DNA from: Pseudomonas sp. RSB 5.4
GTDB lineage: Bacteria > Pseudomonadota > Gammaproteobacteria > Pseudomonadales > Pseudomonadaceae
DNA length: 64,000 bases
Assembly: GCF_037126175.1 (NCBI RefSeq)
Contig: NZ_CP146986.1
Coordinates: 1,702,501-1,766,500, forward strand
Direction: 5' to 3'
Both the position numbers and the translations under genes were made by a program. Below, in pieces: positions 27,963 to 37,424 of the stretch (position 1 is its first letter; every line of letters starts with the position of its first letter). The notes below the pieces were generated by a model, which worked only from the letters and a program-made list of their open reading frames with translations, did not search any database and was not told the DNA's origin.

Positions 27963-30017
27963 ATGCTGGACGCCAACGCTACCCACATTACCCTTACGCT
28001 CGAAGGCGCCTCCGCCGACCTGCAAGTGCTCAGCTTCACCGGTCGCGAAGCCCTCAACGAGCCTTTCCGTTTCGACCTCGAACTGGTCAGCGCCCGCCCC
28101 GACCTCAAACTTGAAGAGCTGCTGCACAAGCCCGGCGTCCTGACCTTCGGCGCCACCGGCGAAGGCAAAATCCACGGCCTGGTGTACCGCATCGAGCAAG
28201 GCGATTCCGGCAAGACGCTGACCCGTTACAGCATCAGCCTGGTGCCGCAACTGGCCTATTTGCGGCACAACCATGACCAGCAGATTTTCCAGAACCTCAC
28301 GGTGCCGAAGATCATCGCCCAGGTGCTGGAAGATCGCGGCATCCTCGCCGACGCCTACAGCTTCCAACTCAACGCCGAGTACCCGCAACGCGATTACTGC
28401 GTGCAGTACGACGAGTCCGACCTGCATTTCATCCAGCGCCTGTGCGAAGAGGAAGGCATCCACTTCCACTTCCAGCACAGCAGTAGCGGGCACAAACTGG
28501 TGTTCGGCGACGATCAGACAGTGTTCCGCAAACTCAAGGCCGTGAGCTACCAGCAAGACTCCGGCATGAGCGCCGACAAACCGGTGATCAAACGCTTCAA
28601 CCTGCGCCTGGAAACCCGCACCACGCGCGTCAGCCGCCGCGACTACGACTTCGAAAAACCGAAGATCCTGCCCGAAGGTGCAGTCAAATCCGAGTTCGCC
28701 CCGGATCTTGAGGACTACGATTACCCCGGCCGCTTCACCACCCGCGAGCGCGGCAAATTCCTCTCGACCCGCGCCCTTGAACGCCATCGCAGCGACTACA
28801 AACTCGCCGAAGGCAAAGGTGACGAACCGACCCTGACCAGCGGCCACTTCCTGACCCTGGCCGAACACCCGCGCGCTGAATGGAACGACTTGTGGCTGCT
28901 GCTGGAAGTCTTCCACGAAGGCAAACAACCGCAAGTGCTCGGTGAAAACGTCACCAGCGACGTCACCGACAACAAAAGCGATTTCCACCAGGGCTACCGC
29001 AACAGCTTCCTCGCCACCCCGTGGGACGCGCACTACCGCCCTGCCCTCGAACACCCGAAACCAAAAGTCCTCGGCAGCCAGACCGCGGTCGTCACCGGCC
29101 CGGCCGGCGAAGAAATCCACTGCGACCAGTACGGCCGCATCAAAGTCCAGTTCCACTGGGACCGCGACGGCCAGTCCGACGACAAAACCACCTGCTGGCT
29201 ACGCGTCGCCAGCGGCTGGGCCGGCGCGGCCTACGGCGGCATCGCCATCCCGCGCATCGGCATGGAAGTCCTCGTCACCTTCCTCGAAGGCGACCCCGAC
29301 CAGCCACTCGTCACCGGCTGCCTGTACCACAAGGAAAACGTCGTCCCCTACGACCTGCCGGCAAACAAGACCCGCAGCACCTTCAAAACCCTCAGCTCAC
29401 CGGGTGGCAAGGGCTACAACGAGTTTCGTATTGAAGACAAAAAGGGTGTGGAGCAGATCTATATCCATGCGCAGCGGGATTGGGACGAGAACATCGAGCA
29501 CGACCAGAAGATCCGTGTGGGCAATGAGCGGCATGACACGGTTGAGGCCAACACCTACAGCGAATTCAAAGTCGAAGAGCACCGCATCACCCATTTGAAT
29601 CGCGTCAGTGAAATGCGCGCAGATGATCACCTGACCGTCGCAGTCACCCAGCACCTCAATGTAGGCACAGCGCAATTCGTCGAAGCCGGCAGCGAAATCC
29701 ATTACTACGCCGGCCAGAAAGTCGTCGTCGAAGGCGCAATGGAACTGACCGCCAAAGCGGGCGGCAGCTTCGTCAAGGTCGACGCCGGTGGCGTGACCAT
29801 CAGCGGCGCCGAGGTGAAGGTCAATACCGGCGGTGCACCGGGTGTAGGTACGCCGGCCGCGCCGTTGCTGCCGGGGCCGATGAAGGTGGCGGATGCGGAT
29901 AAGGCGGGCAAAGTGCTCATCCCGCTGCCCAAACGCCTCAACGAGTCCGGTATCACGCCGTTGTGCGGCAAACAAAGCAACGGCGCTTGCAGCCGTAAGG
30001 ATTGCACATGCATGTAA
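27963..30017 (+). CDS. vgrG: VgrG/TssI, type VI secretion spike protein
   Basis: A 684-residue spike. The N-terminal gp27-like part begins MLDANATHITLTLEG, the middle gp5/OB part has EIHCDQYGRIKVQFHWDRDG and GWAGAAYGGIAIPRIGMEV, and the C-terminal needle has FRIEDKKGVEQIYIHAQRD, as in other VgrGs. The tail is short and Cys-rich (CGKQSNGACSRKDCTCM) without a fused enzyme, so the cargo is probably non-covalent. The ATG at 27963 matches the family start, while the upstream frame does not. It overlaps the adaptor gene by 10 bases. There are no other T6SS structural genes, so this is an orphan vgrG island served by a system elsewhere. Confidence 0.95.
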   Translation: MLDANATHITLTLEGASADLQVLSFTGREALNEPFRFDLELVSARPDLKLEELLHKPGVLTFGATGEGKIHGLVYRIEQGDSGKTLTRYSISLVPQLAYLRHNHDQQIFQNLTVPKIIAQVLEDRGILADAYSFQLNAEYPQRDYCVQYDESDLHFIQRLCEEEGIHFHFQHSSSGHKLVFGDDQTVFRKLKAVSYQQDSGMSADKPVIKRFNLRLETRTTRVSRRDYDFEKPKILPEGAVKSEFAPDLEDYDYPGRFTTRERGKFLSTRALERHRSDYKLAEGKGDEPTLTSGHFLTLAEHPRAEWNDLWLLLEVFHEGKQPQVLGENVTSDVTDNKSDFHQGYRNSFLATPWDAHYRPALEHPKPKVLGSQTAVVTGPAGEEIHCDQYGRIKVQFHWDRDGQSDDKTTCWLRVASGWAGAAYGGIAIPRIGMEVLVTFLEGDPDQPLVTGCLYHKENVVPYDLPANKTRSTFKTLSSPGGKGYNEFRIEDKKGVEQIYIHAQRDWDENIEHDQKIRVGNERHDTVEANTYSEFKVEEHRITHLNRVSEMRADDHLTVAVTQHLNVGTAQFVEAGSEIHYYAGQKVVVEGAMELTAKAGGSFVKVDAGGVTISGAEVKVNTGGAPGVGTPAAPLLPGPMKVADADKAGKVLIPLPKRLNESGITPLCGKQSNGACSRKDCTCM

Positions 30018-30871
30018 AAGCACTGAGCGCCCTCCTCGAAGCGCCACGCTACGCCTTCGAGGGTTTGCCGAAAGAGAGCTCCGACCTTAGCCTATGTTTC
30101 ATCATTGATCGCGCCCGTCAGCCAGAGGCCATGAGCCGCCTCTACCGTGTCGGCGAACCTGTCGACACTCAAGGCCTGTTCCTCAACACCGACTTCGCCG
30201 AAATCGCCGCTGACGGCCCTCTATGGCTGGTCGCACCGTGGGGCAGTCGCCTCGCTGCAGAAGCGGCAAGTCTCTGCGAAGAGAACTTCGCCGGCATCGC
30301 CCTCACCACAGCAGATCCAGCCAAGGCACTGGCACACGCCCGCTGGCTCCTGCGTGCCAACGATGGCTCCGGCGGTCAAAGCCTGTTGAGTTATCACAAG
30401 CCAAGTCTGTGGGCCGCGCTGGCCTACACCGCCGTTGAAAGTTCACATCAGCTCTTCGGCCCTTGGCAGCACGTGTACAGCCCGGCGCCGGTCCACTTCG
30501 GGCGCAATCGCGGTCGCTGGCTCAGTTGGCGAGCCCTTTCGGAACTTGAATGGCTGGGCGACGTCTCAGCGTTCAACCTGCCACCAGCAGCGCCAAAGGT
30601 TCAGGAGCATCTGGGATGGGTTTACTGGGCAGACGAGCAATACGCTGCCTACGGTGAACCTACCGACGAACAACTGCCCAACCTCGTGGAAAACCTCAAT
30701 GTGCTGGTTGCCCACAACATTTACGAAGGTCGTCATTTACTGAAACTGGGCCAAATCACCAACGGCCCGCTGCTCGAAACGCAGCCACAGGCAATGGCCA
30801 TCCTGCAATCAAGGGAAGAGTCGTTCATCAAAGTGCAGCAGTTGCAGAAACTCGCTAACAGCGCTGCTTGA
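30008..30871 (+). CDS. DUF4123 adaptor/chaperone for T6SS effector loading
   Basis: A 287-residue DUF4123 protein. Residues from about 22 (LSLCFIIDRARQPEA) form its N-terminal strand and later LYGPLWLV-like segments (DGPLWLVAPWG) are typical. Members bind an effector and mount it on a particular VgrG. It overlaps vgrG and ends 18 bases before the big downstream gene, exactly where the adaptor-cargo order is expected. ATG 30008 is preferred over a TTG two codons earlier. Adaptor function is a family inference. Confidence 0.88.
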   Translation: MHVKALSALLEAPRYAFEGLPKESSDLSLCFIIDRARQPEAMSRLYRVGEPVDTQGLFLNTDFAEIAADGPLWLVAPWGSRLAAEAASLCEENFAGIALTTADPAKALAHARWLLRANDGSGGQSLLSYHKPSLWAALAYTAVESSHQLFGPWQHVYSPAPVHFGRNRGRWLSWRALSELEWLGDVSAFNLPPAAPKVQEHLGWVYWADEQYAAYGEPTDEQLPNLVENLNVLVAHNIYEGRHLLKLGQITNGPLLETQPQAMAILQSREESFIKVQQLQKLANSAA

Positions 30872-30889
30872 TGAGCCCGTCCGTAAAGA

Positions 30890-33800
30890 ATGAATGGAAG
30901 CGAAATGGAACAGAACATCGGCGCAGCAACTAACACCGAGTCAGCACCCACAACAGCAGTAGTCGCTGATGAAGCTTGTGCAAAACCGCCTCGGGATATC
31001 GGTGAACAGCCCGAAGCGCCGGAAGATACACCAGGCGATCACGACAAAGTGAAAACGCCCTGCTCCACCGTCTATGGCAGCGCAATTTACGACACTGAGA
31101 ATGAATCATTCTGGCTGCTGCCGGAGCGGACTAACTCGGCACTAAAAGAAGCTTCCAGCGATCTGGAACAAAAAGTCAGCTCAACCAAATCACCCGAAGA
31201 GCGCAAAAAAGGGCTCTACGAATCAGGTCTCCTGGAGTACTTCCTTGAGCCCAAGCTGGCAAACTTTCTTGAGGGCGAAGAGAAGTCCCGGATGCTGGAG
31301 ATCGAAGCTCAACATCCCAACATAAGCAATTTGGACGCGGCGCTGCTTGAAGCTCAACAGAGCAGGAAAGCCGCAGCACCAGAAGCAGCACCACCTGCGA
31401 CGCCCCTCACGCGCCTCGAACAGGATCAGATTAAAAGAACCGAAATGATGACCGCCCGTGACGATGCTACTCGCGTGCACGGCATGTACAGTGAATGGCA
31501 AAAGCTCAAGCGCACCGCCATTGCCGCAGCCAAAGAAAAAGGCTACGCGTACGAAAGCGGCAGCCTTTATGCGCCGAAAGCCATCGCCGCACGTGAAGCC
31601 GTTCAAAAATATCTGAAAGCACGAGAGGCGTTGTTAGAAGACAAGGATCTCACCACGTTAACGTCGGCAGAACTCGCCCCGATGCTCGCTCAGGACAAAA
31701 AGCGAATAGATGAGATCGCGATGTGCGGCACCAATAATCAATTGATGCTGTGTACATATGTGCGGGACCAGGAAATCAAACGCAAGGAAAGGAAAGCGAC
31801 CTATAGCGCTTATCTGGACGCCATCACCGATGTTGCCCAATACGGAATCGCATTGCCCGAGTTTGCATTGATCCCCGAGGGTGGAGCAGTCGAGGGTGGC
31901 GTCGACTTGTTCAAGCAGTATCTGGCGCTAGAGAAAGAGCAAAAAGAGGTCAATGAACGCCTCAGTGCCAAGTACAAAGGCTGGATTGAAGCCAGTGGAC
32001 GACAAGCCAAGGCGCCCACCAACCTTGTGACCAATGAACGTGCCGCCTGGGACCGGCTGCAGGCGTCAAAAGAAAAGCTACGGCTCCAGGCTGAGAACAA
32101 CGTGGAAACGGCGACTGTTCGCCGTCATCTGTTGTGGGAGCCAGAACAATTTCAGGCGAGACCCGAAGAGCGTTTGATCAAGAATGGCTTCCCGCTGGCT
32201 GAGATGAGCATGGCGGACAGCCTCAACAAGCCGCTCACCTATCTCAGCATGTATTCGCTGCCACGACTCAAACAGACCGTAAAGGATGACTGGAAGAAAG
32301 TAGGCGCCAAGGTCAAAGATCTGGCGAAGCGTCCGGGCAATAGCGATGGAAAAGCAGCGACCGACTCTGAGCTGAGCTTGTTCGGACAGTGGCTGAAAGA
32401 CGAAGGTGCGTTGAGGATCAAGGATCAGGAAAGCGACTGGTTCTCCTCAGAAGGCTGGTTCGAGATCGAAAAATTCAACGCCTACCTTGAAAGCAAGAAG
32501 TACAAGGTCACGGCGCTGGAGAATGCTGGTACACGTAAAGAATGGGGGGATCGATTGCAGCAAGTGTTGTTCAAGGACAACGTACGCAAGACCTTCCGCA
32601 TTTTCGATATCACTCCGCAGGCACAGCTGGTTCGTTGCCTGATGCCTTCCACCACGAAGATCATCCACTCGTCGACAAAAGTAGAGGGGCCAGATTGGAC
32701 ACTGGCCGAAGGGTTCCAGGCCTCGGCCAAGGCGACTTTTGCCGTTGACCTTGCAAGGGGTGAAGTCGAACTCTTTAAAGTCGACTTGCCAGACCGTGCC
32801 AACGCTAAAGATATCGTCATCACCTACCGAAACGCCGAAGACATACAGCAGAAGATGAACCTCGGACGGTTCTCGCTCTATCTAGGCGCGAAGGCTTGGG
32901 GCTACGCCGGAGCATCGTTGCTGCTTTCTTCGGAAATTGCATTGGATGTCAGCAACGCTGGCTTCCATTTAGCTCCTCCCGAACCGGTTGTGCGCAACCC
33001 CGATAAGCGCAGCTACGCAAGAACTGAGAAAAGTGGCCAAATTAAAAAAGCTCCAGAAACTCTACAGATACAGGATGGCGCAAAAGCCGCATTCAATCTA
33101 TTCGCTGGTCTGCAAACCGGGATCATGGTCACCGGAGCGCTGAACTGGGCTCCACCTTCCGAAGTAGCCTTGCTAACCAAAGCCCCCGTTGCTGGTAAAG
33201 CCGCAGGAATGAAAGCCAGCGAATGGTTTAGCCTTGCGCGCTTGACCGTGGAACTCAATGCAGCAGCCGGCCTCGGTGCGAGGGCTGAAGCGAGTATTTC
33301 CCTGCACGAGGGCCGTCTGATTCTGGTACTCAAGGCCGCATTGATAGCCGGCCCGGGCGTTGGAGGCTCCTTCAAATTCGAGGTGGGCTACGACGCCGTC
33401 ACTGAACTGCTTAACATGTTCCGTAGAGAACTTTATAAAAACAAACAGAATCCGTACTTTGTTATTGAAGATAAAACCTACGCGTACCTTTCGAAATTAA
33501 ATACTCTGGCCATTGGTGGCTTTGATATCCGGATGATTTACCTCATGGGTGCTGATGCGGTAATGACGCTTTATGAAAGCTTGACTGCAACGGGCAAAGG
33601 CGGCGCGATAGCACAAACCATCATGTCTTATGAGAATCAACTCGAACTGGAGGAGTGGTGCATAAATGCTATTCCCGGGGCGTTAGGACCTCTTCTTTTA
33701 ACTCTGATCAGCCCTCCAAGTGATTTTTCTGTGACCATCTCCAGACCCACAGGGAAAACAGCAGAAAAAGACGACACGATTAAATACAGCGACGAAGAAT

Positions 33801-34168
33801 CAAAACTACTCCAACAGCAAGCCATTGAGAAAATTTTGTCTTGGATTCTTAAGCGTGCACAGAAAGACAATACCATTGATAAAGCACAAAGTCAGTTTGA
33901 AGACATATGCATGTCGATGAACAAGTTCGGGATAAAACCAGCAAACGCAGGTCAGTTGTATTGCGAGAGCAGGCTTGCCCTTGACAACTTTATGGCAGAC
34001 CCTGTTCTCCGCCTAAAAAATCGCACCGGTGATGACATGCGCGCCGATTATTTGTCCCATGTAAAAATTCTAGGTGCGAAAAAAGATGGGCAATGCCAAA
34101 GATCCCAGTATTTTGGTAGAACTTACATGCCGTCTGGCACAGCCAAATTTATAGACCCAAAAGCATAA
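30890..34168 (+). CDS. Large candidate T6SS effector of unrecognised activity
   Basis: A 1092-residue protein I do not recognise. The first 75 residues are acidic and Pro-rich; about 90-410 is charged and helical with many Glu/Lys/Ala, likely coiled coil. From about residue 660 come hydrophobic stretches (LGAKAWGYAGASLLL near 662-685, LFAGLQTGIMVTGAL near 735-750, AALIAGPGVGG near 815, GALGPLLLTLI near 930), which suggests membrane insertion. The place after vgrG and DUF4123 and before two exported Sel1 proteins is the place of an antibacterial effector. A pore-former like VasX/BTH_I2691 proteins is an alternative, but I do not see their N-terminal motif. The start may be ATG 30905 (GGAAG upstream). 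The 3' part is A+T-richer than the 5' part. Confidence 0.6.
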   Translation: MNGSEMEQNIGAATNTESAPTTAVVADEACAKPPRDIGEQPEAPEDTPGDHDKVKTPCSTVYGSAIYDTENESFWLLPERTNSALKEASSDLEQKVSSTKSPEERKKGLYESGLLEYFLEPKLANFLEGEEKSRMLEIEAQHPNISNLDAALLEAQQSRKAAAPEAAPPATPLTRLEQDQIKRTEMMTARDDATRVHGMYSEWQKLKRTAIAAAKEKGYAYESGSLYAPKAIAAREAVQKYLKAREALLEDKDLTTLTSAELAPMLAQDKKRIDEIAMCGTNNQLMLCTYVRDQEIKRKERKATYSAYLDAITDVAQYGIALPEFALIPEGGAVEGGVDLFKQYLALEKEQKEVNERLSAKYKGWIEASGRQAKAPTNLVTNERAAWDRLQASKEKLRLQAENNVETATVRRHLLWEPEQFQARPEERLIKNGFPLAEMSMADSLNKPLTYLSMYSLPRLKQTVKDDWKKVGAKVKDLAKRPGNSDGKAATDSELSLFGQWLKDEGALRIKDQESDWFSSEGWFEIEKFNAYLESKKYKVTALENAGTRKEWGDRLQQVLFKDNVRKTFRIFDITPQAQLVRCLMPSTTKIIHSSTKVEGPDWTLAEGFQASAKATFAVDLARGEVELFKVDLPDRANAKDIVITYRNAEDIQQKMNLGRFSLYLGAKAWGYAGASLLLSSEIALDVSNAGFHLAPPEPVVRNPDKRSYARTEKSGQIKKAPETLQIQDGAKAAFNLFAGLQTGIMVTGALNWAPPSEVALLTKAPVAGKAAGMKASEWFSLARLTVELNAAAGLGARAEASISLHEGRLILVLKAALIAGPGVGGSFKFEVGYDAVTELLNMFRRELYKNKQNPYFVIEDKTYAYLSKLNTLAIGGFDIRMIYLMGADAVMTLYESLTATGKGGAIAQTIMSYENQLELEEWCINAIPGALGPLLLTLISPPSDFSVTISRPTGKTAEKDDTIKYSDEESKLLQQQAIEKILSWILKRAQKDNTIDKAQSQFEDICMSMNKFGIKPANAGQLYCESRLALDNFMADPVLRLKNRTGDDMRADYLSHVKILGAKKDGQCQRSQYFGRTYMPSGTAKFIDPKA

Positions 34169-34184
34169 CACTTGAGAAAAAAAC

Positions 34185-35159
34185 ATGCGCCTCATAGTAT
34201 TATTTTCAGCCATGCTATTACTCGCCGGCGCCAACCAAGCAAGCGCCGAACTGAATCCTGAGCAGTTGCACGCAAAGCGACAAGGAATAATTCTTTACAA
34301 TCAACTTAAAGCTGTTTCTGCGTCTCCTCTACTGAGAATAGCGGCAGAGGCTGGAGACCATGAGGCACAATATTATCTAGCTGAGTCATTACGGCAAAAA
34401 AATACCTACATGAATCCTGAAGCTAAAAAGTGGTATGAAATGGCAGCTGACCAAGGGGATCTTTATGCAATGATCCAGCTTGGGCGAGTAAAAAATGATC
34501 TATGTAAATTATCAGACGACTGCCCTGCCACAGAAAAAAAACCATCAGACTGGTTGAATCAAGCATCAAGCATCGCTCAGCCTAAGGCAGAAGATGAAAA
34601 TGCAGAAGCCATGTACATAATGTATGAATTAACGCTCGATACAACTTGGCTAGAAAAAGCAGCCGCAAAAAACCACCAAATCTCACAGTACTTATTAGCT
34701 AAGAGCTACAATCAGGGAGACGGTTTTTTCCTTCCATGGAAACGCTCGGAAGCGGTTGAAAAATTATTCAAAGCTTCAGCTGAGAGTGGGTACCCGCCCT
34801 CCATGATGGAATACGGAGCCCTTCTTTATGAAAAAGGTGACATTGAAGGTTTCCGTCATTGGAATGAGCAAGCAGCTTTAGCAAGCTACGCCACAACAGT
34901 TTATGGTTACGGTTCTGATCTTGCTCATGAGCCAGACACGTATGGATTCCCATTCGATGTCGTTAAAGGTTATGCCCTCGTTTACACCTTGAAGGAGCTA
35001 GACGGCGGTGGAGGTTTACAAGAAAGAGTGGAGAGTAAGTTACCGAAAATTGAAGCAAAGATGACAGCTGAGCAAATTGCAGAAGGTAAAAAATTTGCAA
35101 AAGAATGGAAGGCGACTCACGCACCACTTTCGTTCTACCCGGACAAACTAAGTCGTTGA
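34185..35159 (+). CDS. Exported Sel1-repeat protein, probable effector immunity protein
   Basis: A 324-residue protein with a signal peptide (MRLIVLFSAMLLLAGANQAS) and several Sel1-like units (EAGDHEAQYYLAESLRQ, QGDLYAMIQLG, NAEAMYIMYEL, SGYPPSMMEYGALLYEKG). Sel1 repeats form TPR-like solenoids for protein binding. It follows the candidate effector by 16 bases and is exported, which fits neutralising a periplasmic or membrane toxin. The PldB phospholipase of P. aeruginosa is likewise followed by several Sel1-type immunity paralogues. It is about 40 percent G+C in places (24 of 60 in 34501-34560), far lower than neighbours. It ends LSFYPDKLSR, like its broken paralogue. Confidence 0.72.
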   Translation: MRLIVLFSAMLLLAGANQASAELNPEQLHAKRQGIILYNQLKAVSASPLLRIAAEAGDHEAQYYLAESLRQKNTYMNPEAKKWYEMAADQGDLYAMIQLGRVKNDLCKLSDDCPATEKKPSDWLNQASSIAQPKAEDENAEAMYIMYELTLDTTWLEKAAAKNHQISQYLLAKSYNQGDGFFLPWKRSEAVEKLFKASAESGYPPSMMEYGALLYEKGDIEGFRHWNEQAALASYATTVYGYGSDLAHEPDTYGFPFDVVKGYALVYTLKELDGGGGLQERVESKLPKIEAKMTAEQIAEGKKFAKEWKATHAPLSFYPDKLSR

Positions 35160-35210
35160 AAACCAAGCTTAGCATTATCTCTTTTCTGGCGAGTTGAACT
35201 GATAGAATCC

Positions 35211-36176
35211 ATGAAGTATTTGGCCATTTCCCTGCTATTCATGCTTTCTTCTCACGCGGAAGCCCAACTGGACGCACAGCAGAAAATCGCTAAAAACGAA
35301 GGCATTATACTCTATAACCAATATAAGGCCACTTCAGCCATTTCCTTTTTGACAATCGCAGCAGAGGCTGGCGACGCAGAAGCCCAATATTATTTAGGTG
35401 AAGCCCTCCGAGCGAAAAATCATTACATGAATATAGCTGCCAGAAAATGGTACGAGGCGTCTTCAGGTCAAAACTATCTTTATGCCATGGTTCAGTTAGG
35501 GCGTATCGAACACGACCTATGCGATATATCCAACGAATGTCCCGCTTCACAGAAAGCACCTATAGATTGGTTAAACCAAGCAAAACAATTAGCCCAACAA
35601 AAAGCAAATGCTGGCGACGCAGAAGCGATGTACATAATGTATGAAATCACTTTAGATGATACTTGGCTAGAACGATCTGCAACTTCAGGAAATGCTCTTG
35701 CACAATACTGGCTTGCCACTTCACTTAAGCAAGGTGAGGGATTTTTGCTACCATGAAAGCGAAGTGAGGCAGTTGAAAAAAGGTACAAACTTTCAGCTGA
35801 AGGCGGCAACCCTAGATCAATGATGGAGTTGGCTGCTCTTCTTTTTGAGAAGGGAGATATTGAAGGCTTCCGACATTGGAATGAGCAAGCTGCAGTATCA
35901 GGTTACGCAGAGTCCATATATGGATACGGTTCATATTTAGCTCACGAGCCCGATACCTATGGCTTCCCGTATGATCCTGTAAAGGGATACTCGCTTATTT
36001 TTTCTCTAAGTAGCTTGGATGGCGGGGGCGGTATGCAGGAAAATGTTAAATACAAGCTTCCCCTCATTGCTTCCAAGTTGACTCCTTCGCAAATATTAGA
36101 AGCTAAAGAGCAATCAGAAAAATGGATATCCATGCACCCTCCCCTGTCCTTCTTCCCTGACAAACTAAGCCGTTAG
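35211..36176 (+). pseudogene. Second Sel1-repeat immunity-like gene, broken by one in-frame TGA
   Basis: A frame of 322 codons paralogous to the gene just upstream, with a signal peptide (LAISLLFMLSSHAEAQ). It is closed at codon 182 by TGA 35754-35756. The paralogue has Trp in that place: FFLPWKRSEAVEK in the first copy, FLLP-stop-KRSEAVEK here. So TGG became TGA by one change and the frame is otherwise intact to its end LSFFPDKLSR, with no frameshift. A truncated 181-residue exported product with about half the repeats may still be made, and an ATG at 35820 begins the remaining open part. Sequencing error or a recent loss of function are both possible. Confidence 0.85.
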
Positions 36177-36278
36177 CTTGTTTTATTCGAATTCAAGGGC
36201 ACGAGAATCATACAAACGGGAGAGTAGATGGCGTGAGGTTCGCCCAACGCGACCATACTCCCGTTCGCATTCAAGGCA

Positions 36279-36575
36279 TCAAACCGGCGCCTTCCAATCC
36301 AGCATCTGCTGCTGCGCCACCTGCAGCAAATCATTGCCATCCTGCGCCAGCAGGTACAGCGCATGGGTAATGTGTGGAATGTCCTGAACATCGCCATGCC
36401 GGAAGCACATGCAGTGCAGGGTTTCGAGCAGGTCGCTGCAGGCGCGGATGCGCTGGACGGCGGACTCGAGGATGTCTTGGGGGTTGGCTTGGGTGTCGAT
36501 GACCATTGGCGCGCTGTCGGTGACGCCGCTGTTGAGCGGGTGATAACGGCTTGGGAGCGGATTTGGTGTAAGCAT
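36279..36575 (-). CDS. Small Pseudomonas-type protein (DUF3077/DUF6124-like)
   Basis: A 98-residue protein with two predicted helices (ILESAVQRIRACSDLLETLH and ITHALYLLAQDGNDLLQVAQ). It resembles the small cytosolic DUF3077/DUF6124-type proteins found in many copies in fluorescent pseudomonads, whose role is unknown. ATG 36575 starts the conserved-looking part (MLTPNPL); the frame is open to 36668. The binding site is weak. It is convergent with the immunity pseudogene, about 100 bases away. Confidence 0.55.
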   Translation of the reverse strand: MLTPNPLPSRYHPLNSGVTDSAPMVIDTQANPQDILESAVQRIRACSDLLETLHCMCFRHGDVQDIPHITHALYLLAQDGNDLLQVAQQQMLDWKAPV

Positions 36576-37064
36576 ATTGATTACTCGATTGTTTCGAAAG
36601 TAACCCGCCAGCATCGTGACCAAACGATGGGAGGCGGACCGTGTACAGGCTTGGTCAACCGAGAACAATCAACTCAGCTCGCCCGAAGGCGTCCTGCACA
36701 CGGCCACCACAGCAATGCACTACACGGTCAAAGAACTCCGCAGTGCAAATGATGGCACATATGCAATCGATTATTCTCAGGTGACCAAACCCGAATCGCT
36801 GATTTTGCAGCGACGCCAAACCATAACCGCACCGTTCCCGTCGCCGGAAGCAGACAAAGCATCCATCCTTGTAGGAATCGGCCCCGCATCCCCGAGAAAT
36901 CATCCCTCTGCCAGACAGCCGGCGTTCAGCCAGGTTAACCATCGCTTAACGCCGCAGTCCAAGACTGTACTGAACCGCACACCTCAGCCCCTGGCTGACG
37001 CCGAGTGCGGCAGGTTCGGCCGTATGGCGCCGAACGCTTATTCCGTCGCACGGGAGTCCGATTC
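36576..37064. other. 489-base region without a supported gene
   Basis: An open frame runs through 36616-37068 on the plus strand, but its composition is not protein-like and no binding site precedes it. A short inverted pair GTTAACCATCGCTTAAC lies near 36934, in the likely promoter region of the DUF2790 gene. Nothing else stands out. Confidence 0.4.
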
Positions 37065-37334
37065 ATGAACATTCGCACGCTGCTGCTCACCTCCGCCCTC
37101 GCCTGCACCGCATTCGCCGGGGTGGCTCAGGCCAATGACACCACCGCCACAACCAAGCCTGTCCCCTATCAGTACGGCATGCCGTTGCATGTGAACAAAG
37201 TGATCTCCATGACCGAGCAACCCACTCGTCAGTGCAAAGTCGTTACTGCTGACATGAAGTACGTCGACAATGCCGGGAAGCCTGAGGAAATTACCTACCG
37301 GAAAATGTCCGACGCGTGCAGTGACCAGAACTGA
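37065..37334 (+). CDS. DUF2790 secreted small protein
   Basis: An 89-residue protein with a signal peptide (LLLTSALACTAFAGVAQA) and the DUF2790 core: PYQYGMPLHVNKVISM followed by CKVVTADMKYVDNAGK and the ITYRKMSDAC end. Members are small periplasmic proteins of pseudomonads, often several per genome; their role is unsettled. ATG 37065 follows GGGAG by about 8 bases. Confidence 0.85.
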   Translation: MNIRTLLLTSALACTAFAGVAQANDTTATTKPVPYQYGMPLHVNKVISMTEQPTRQCKVVTADMKYVDNAGKPEEITYRKMSDACSDQN

Positions 37335-37424
37335 CAGAAGGCTCTGATTTGCGGGGTTGCGGTAGGCGCTGGAGGGTTCGCGGGTTATGCTCGGGGCCCC
37401 TCCTCACTGCCGCAAGGACTCGCC

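Noticed and set aside
35754..35756. TGA as a selenocysteine codon
   Set aside because: The paralogue has Trp, not Cys, at this place, and no SECIS-like hairpin directly follows; a nonsense change is simpler.
36616..37068. 150-codon open frame on the plus strand between DUF3077-like and DUF2790 genes
   Set aside because: No binding site, irregular composition and no recognisable motif; it runs through the DUF2790 control region.
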